Shown here: piece by piece, positions 62,401 to 64,000 of the stretch
How the letters are laid out: each line of letters opens with the position of its first letter
How positions within the stretch are numbered: the stretch's first letter is position 1
Source of the DNA: Tyto alba
Taxonomy: Eukaryota; Chordata; Aves; Strigiformes; Tytonidae
Assembly (NCBI RefSeq): GCF_018691265.1
Contig: NW_024881322.1
Coordinates: 7,564,001-7,628,000, forward strand
Direction: 5' to 3'
DNA length: 64,000 bases
Translations under genes and position numbers: made by a program
Notes under the pieces: model-generated
What the model saw: the letters and a program-made list of their open reading frames with translations, nothing else
Databases searched by the model: none
Told to the model about the DNA's origin: nothing

Positions 62401-62700
62401 CGCCGCCCCCGTCAGTCGCACCACCTACCCCACAGGCCGCCGCCGGTCCGGCGCGCGCCCCGCCGCCCCCACGCCGCGCGCGCGAGCGCACACGCCGCCC
62501 ACGCCGCCACGCAGCGCCGTGCCCCATCCGCCCCACGGAGCCCGCGCAGCAGCGGCGGCGGCGGCGCGGCGCTGCTTCCACACGCACCCCCCCCCCACAC
62601 ACACACACACCTCCCGCCCACCTCAGCCCCGCCGCCCCTTACGCTGGCTCGGCGAGGAGGTGGGGCGGCCGCCGGGAGGAACCAGGAAGTGAGCGGCGGC
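28265..62700 (-). CDS. ZDHHC3: ZDHHC3 (GODZ): Golgi palmitoyltransferase, two isoforms
   Basis: This is an integral Golgi membrane enzyme that transfers palmitate from palmitoyl-CoA to cysteines of substrate proteins, through an acyl-Cys intermediate. The shared coding exons are 50629-50934, 47832-47956, 44501-44597, 42556-42637 and 40718-40848, read downward, for 247 residues. The last exon is either 37835-37993 (total 299 residues, the length of human GODZ) or 31612-31854 (total 327). The features, in order, are TM1 (about 42-66), TM2 (about 78-96), DPG at 101-103, the zinc-binding cysteine-rich domain (about 129-175) with DHHC at 154-157, TM3 (about 172-195) and TM4 (about 215-238). Cys157 is the nucleophile, the same number as in the human enzyme. 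All junction phases agree and all introns use GT/AG. The coordinates span the proposed transcript; the coding part is 31,612-50,934. ZDHHC7 is the closest paralogue, but the N-terminus ([17 protein letters not shown]) and the YQYVV tail point to ZDHHC3. Confidence 0.96.
28286..28291 (-). terminator. ZDHHC3: ZDHHC3 distal polyadenylation signal ATTAAA (candidate)
   Basis: ATTAAA on the minus strand, preceded by T-rich, AT-rich 3' UTR-like sequence. No AATAAA was seen between here and the distal stop, although another ATTAAA occurs at about 30,112-30,117. Cleavage would fall near 28,265. Confidence 0.5.
31612..31854 (-). CDS. ZDHHC3: ZDHHC3 distal alternative last exon (327-aa isoform)
   Basis: The acceptor is TTCTTGCAG. 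The exon encodes 80 residues starting [14 protein letters not shown], with FSLGWFNPF in the middle. An alanine/proline run ([13 protein letters not shown]) and a polar tail ([13 protein letters not shown]..., ending MLQE) follow, then TAA at 31,612-31,614. It starts in phase 0 and so can replace the proximal exon directly. The first 37 residues align with those of the proximal exon; the last 43 have no counterpart there. Confidence 0.92.
   Translation of the reverse strand, partial: GIERLKNQKPTWEKISGWEGMKLAFGGAFSLGWFNPFSNLNCKSPAPAEAAAAAPASAIMSQEEIEQFLARDVAVQMLQE
33275..33530. promoter_or_regulatory. ZDHHC3: Intragenic CpG island in ZDHHC3
   Basis: About 250 bases rich in CpG (GACGCGCC, GGCACGCGTCCC, GGCGCGCGGGCTCG, GCGCTCGCGGGCAGCGGAGC) amid AT-rich intron. 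On the minus strand it holds a consensus donor, GGGGAG|GTAAGG, with its GT at 33,445-33,446. The upstream frame is open and in phase with the distal last exon, but that frame has no ATG start nearby, so a coding alternative first exon is unproven. Confidence 0.5.
34920..35105 (-). repeat. CR1 LINE 3' end
   Basis: A reverse-oriented CR1 tail. From the low end it reads TCACAGAATGGTTTGGGTTG, GAAGGGACCTTGAAGACCAT, CTAGTTCCAACCCCCCTGCC, then CCAACCTGGCCTTGAACCC and ACAGCTGCTCTGGGCAAACG. It is well preserved, so younger than the copy near 3.8 kb. Confidence 0.93.
35877..35882 (-). terminator. ZDHHC3: ZDHHC3 proximal polyadenylation signal AATAAA (candidate)
   Basis: AATAAA on the minus strand inside AT-rich sequence, about 1.95 kb after the short-isoform stop. 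A further AATAAA sits at 35,607-35,612 with GT-rich sequence after it. Which one is used cannot be decided here. Confidence 0.4.
36347..36352 (-). terminator. ZDHHC3: ZDHHC3 proximal polyadenylation signal AATAAA (candidate)
   Basis: AATAAA followed at a suitable distance by T/GT-rich sequence (CTTGTTTGCTGTTC). It gives a 3' UTR of about 1.5 kb for the 299-residue isoform. Another AATAAA lies at 36,515-36,520. Confidence 0.5.
37835..37993 (-). CDS. ZDHHC3: ZDHHC3 proximal alternative last exon (299-aa isoform)
   Basis: The acceptor is CTGTTTTCAG. It encodes 52 residues starting [12 protein letters not shown] and ending DPYQYVV, then TGA at 37,835-37,837. The sequence is nearly the human GODZ tail. 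The main visible change is FSIAWLSPF where I recall FSLGWASPF in human. It starts in phase 0. The exon begins with GGA, so the ATG-less frame is easy to miss. Confidence 0.95.
   Translation of the reverse strand, partial: GIEQLKKEERRWAKKTKWMNMKAVFGHPFSIAWLSPFATPDQGKADPYQYVV
40268..40293. repeat. (GT)n microsatellite
   Basis: About 12 GT units, in the ZDHHC3 intron between the last shared coding exon and the proximal last exon. Confidence 0.95.
40718..40848 (-). CDS. ZDHHC3: ZDHHC3 coding exon 5: fourth membrane span
   Basis: Encodes residues 204-247: CSSFSPPTT, the hydrophobic [20 protein letters not shown] (TM4) and the cytosolic [13 protein letters not shown]. The donor is GTGGGT. It ends in phase 0, so either last exon can follow. 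Confidence 0.96.
42556..42637 (-). CDS. ZDHHC3: ZDHHC3 coding exon 4: third membrane span
   Basis: Encodes residues 177-203: [19 protein letters not shown] is most of TM3, followed by the lumenal YCFEEDWT. The donor is GTGAGT and the phase is 1. Confidence 0.96.
44501..44597 (-). CDS. ZDHHC3: ZDHHC3 coding exon 3: DHHC active site
   Basis: Encodes residues 144-176. [20 protein letters not shown] contains the DHHC signature (codons at 44,558-44,569) and zinc-binding cysteines. The acyl-accepting Cys157 codon is at 44,558-44,560. NQKYFVLFT begins TM3. Confidence 0.98.
47832..47956 (-). CDS. ZDHHC3: ZDHHC3 coding exon 2: first half of cysteine-rich domain
   Basis: Encodes residues 103-143: [18 protein letters not shown], then [17 protein letters not shown], the first zinc-binding half. 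The G at 103 completes the conserved DPG motif across the intron. The donor is GTAAAG and the exon ends in phase 2. Confidence 0.97.
50629..50934 (-). CDS. ZDHHC3: ZDHHC3 coding exon 1: N-terminus and two membrane spans
   Basis: Starts with two adjacent ATG codons (50,934 downward), as in the human protein (MM). It encodes 102 residues: [17 protein letters not shown], then [16 protein letters not shown] with TM1, [10 protein letters not shown]2 and LTDP. The donor is GTAAGT at phase 0. The first ATG is chosen because it matches the human start. Confidence 0.97.
50935..51051 (-). promoter_or_regulatory. ZDHHC3: ZDHHC3 exon 2 leader with two possible acceptors and uORFs
   Basis: The nearer acceptor is CTCTCTTTCAG, giving a leader from 50,958. 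It opens with the uORF ATG CAA GTA TGG ACA TAA (50,941-50,958), six bases before the main start. A second acceptor with a better pyrimidine tract (CTCACTCTCTGCAG) would start the exon at 51,051 and add at least two more short uORFs. Either way translation would be expected to be dampened. Confidence 0.55.
51052..62642 (-). other. ZDHHC3: ZDHHC3 intron 1
   Basis: About 11.6 kb between the non-coding first exon and the first coding exon. It is AT-rich, with poly-A or poly-T runs near 53,050, 53,942 and 59,459. I see no exon, RNA gene or clear transposon. Enhancers are plausible but not visible. Confidence 0.7.
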
Positions 62701-63220
62701 GGCGGCGGGAGGCAGCGCACACACACACACCCCCCCTCCCCTTTGCCCGTCCCGTCCCTTTCCCGTCCCGCCGCAGCGCGGCGTGGGGGGCTCCCCGGCT
62801 CACGGGTGGGCGCTGGCCTCAGCCGCCCTGGGTGCTGCGGGGCCCCGCGCGGCCGCGCCTGCTGCGCGTTTACGTCCTGGGCGTGCGGGGAAGGGCCGGG
62901 GGAGGGGGGGGGGGGGGGGGATGGAAATCGCGGGTTTTGTGAGGAAAAAATAACGCGTTTTTTTAAGTCGTTTCCTCACGTAGGGCACGGGTGGGCTCCA
63001 GGGCGCCCCTCGGAGCCGCCGTGTTTCGGATCGGGCAGCGCTGCGCTGCAGGTGCGGCGCCCGCAGACCGAGACGCGGCGAAGTTGTCGCGACGCTCGTT
63101 CCACAGCACCAACACCCCGCCCCCCCCCCCCCCCCACACACACACCCCGAGGCATCGCGACCGGCCCTCGCAGCCTCGCCGGGCGCTCGTCACGCGAGTT
63201 TTCACACCCCGGGTGTCTCC
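61680..63220. promoter_or_regulatory. ZDHHC3: CpG island promoter of ZDHHC3
   Basis: About 1.5 kb of very GC-rich, CpG-dense DNA with no TATA box. On the minus strand it holds an ETS-type site, CACTTCCTGG (62,680-62,694 area), close to the proposed start. It includes pure C or G runs near 61,928, 62,377, 62,904 and 63,119, several CA runs, and G-rich blocks (62,258-62,290) that could form quadruplexes. Long frames in it are proline, alanine and histidine rich on both strands and are not genes. Confidence 0.8.
62643..62700 (-). other. ZDHHC3: ZDHHC3 non-coding exon 1 (candidate)
   Basis: The minus strand reads ...CCTCCTCGCCGAGCCAGC|GTAAGG, a good donor with its GT at 62,641-62,642, downstream of the ETS-type site. 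The start near 62,700 is inferred. Other donors in the island are possible. Confidence 0.45.
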
Positions 63221-64000
63221 CTCAGGCTGGCTTTACTTCAGCCAGAGCATGCCATCCATTTACCATATTGAGGTCAGAAGAAAAGACATCGCTTTGCCCT
63301 CGTTAAAAATAACAAACAAGCGGCATCTTTTTTGTCTGGTAACCTTCACTGTTGCCTTGCGTTGGAGAAGGGAATGTGAACGCATGAGGATGCACTCTTC
63401 AGAGCGAGGGGATGCCTTCTGCCATCCCCGAGGAAAAACGAGCCAGACCTGGGCTTCCTCAGCCTTTGGAAAACCGCTGTCTGCACGTAAACAGGATTTG
63501 CTGGCTGGGCTGCCGGATTATGCAAGAATTTGACTCGCATTAGGTAGACTCCAGGCTCGGATGGCAGAGGGAGGAAAGAAAAATAAAATCACTCCTTCCT
63601 TGCAACCGGAACTGTTACCTGCTCTGGGCTAAGCCATGAGACCAGCAGGACTGGGAGCCAGAGTATCACCTCCCCGTGCTCTTCGGGGGGAATCACAAGG
63701 TGCACCTGCATTAACGCTTTGTCTCAGATCAGGAACTAATTTTTACGAGAGTTTCTAATTTCTCTTTACTGTAATTGGATCACACTGCGGAACGTGGGGA
63801 CACAATAGGCACTGCAGGGCCAGATGAAGGGTCCGTCTGTGTGGGATGGCAGCACGGGCTGATGCTATTTAGGGAGAACAGAGAAACCGGGCTGCCTTTT
63901 GCATGGGCACTGCCTTTGCCAGGTGTTCCCTTGGCCCTGCTCACCCCACGGTGCCTGAGCTCCATCTCCCAGCTCAGTCAGGCTCCACCACTGGCTCTCC
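63221..64000. other. Flank beyond the ZDHHC3 promoter, no gene seen
   Basis: Mixed-composition sequence. I found no start of EXOSC7, which in human diverges from the same promoter region, and no other exon or repeat. Confidence 0.5.

Noticed and set aside
62014..63306. 430-residue open frame across the CpG island
   Set aside because: Proline, alanine, histidine and arginine rich, with long frames on the opposite strand too. This is the pattern of stop-poor GC DNA and microsatellites, not of a protein.
1..64000. CRISPR arrays, prophage, operon-like defence systems
   Set aside because: The window is a vertebrate chromosome. Its tandem arrays are microsatellites or minisatellites without spacers or associated genes.

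Overview
The window looks like a piece of a bird chromosome. The reasons are compact spliced vertebrate genes, CR1 LINE 3' ends as the only recognisable interspersed repeats, GC-rich CpG islands with long poly-C runs, and a TGM4-ZDHHC3 gene pair laid out as on human 3p21. The species cannot be named from the sequence. There are no bacterial-style operons, CRISPR arrays or phage genes, and most long open frames here are non-coding.

Layout: (1) Bases 1 to about 10,680 hold no gene that I recognise, only simple repeats and one decayed CR1 fragment. (2) Bases 10,820 to 26,966 hold a plus-strand transglutaminase gene, best called TGM4. Thirteen coding exons (16,769-26,766) are placed with matching phases and GT/AG borders. 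A fourteenth, the 16-bp first coding exon, is proposed 5.9 kb upstream at 10,820-10,835. The joined model is 708 residues with an intact Cys269-His328-Asp351 triad. Intron 1 carries a 225-bp tandem duplication, two CpG-rich blocks, an inverted repeat and two long pentanucleotide arrays. (3) A convergent spacer of about 1.3 kb holds a 157-bp pure purine tract. (4) Bases about 28,265 to 62,700 hold the minus-strand palmitoyltransferase gene ZDHHC3. It has a non-coding first exon in a CpG island, five shared coding exons and two alternative last exons (37,835-37,993 and 31,612-31,854), giving proteins of 299 and 327 residues. (5) Beyond the island, to base 64,000, I see no exon. EXOSC7, the divergent neighbour in human, was not found inside the window.

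The two genes are not known to work in one pathway. TGM4 is a calcium-dependent protein cross-linking enzyme. ZDHHC3 is a Golgi enzyme that attaches fatty acids to cysteines. They meet tail to tail, and nothing suggests that they share regulation. The most informative points are the pair of related alternative ZDHHC3 tails with a CpG island lying between them, the remote first exon of TGM4, a CR1 end lying against the TGM4 exon 8 acceptor, and the repeat architecture of TGM4 intron 1. I found no convincing undescribed multi-gene system.
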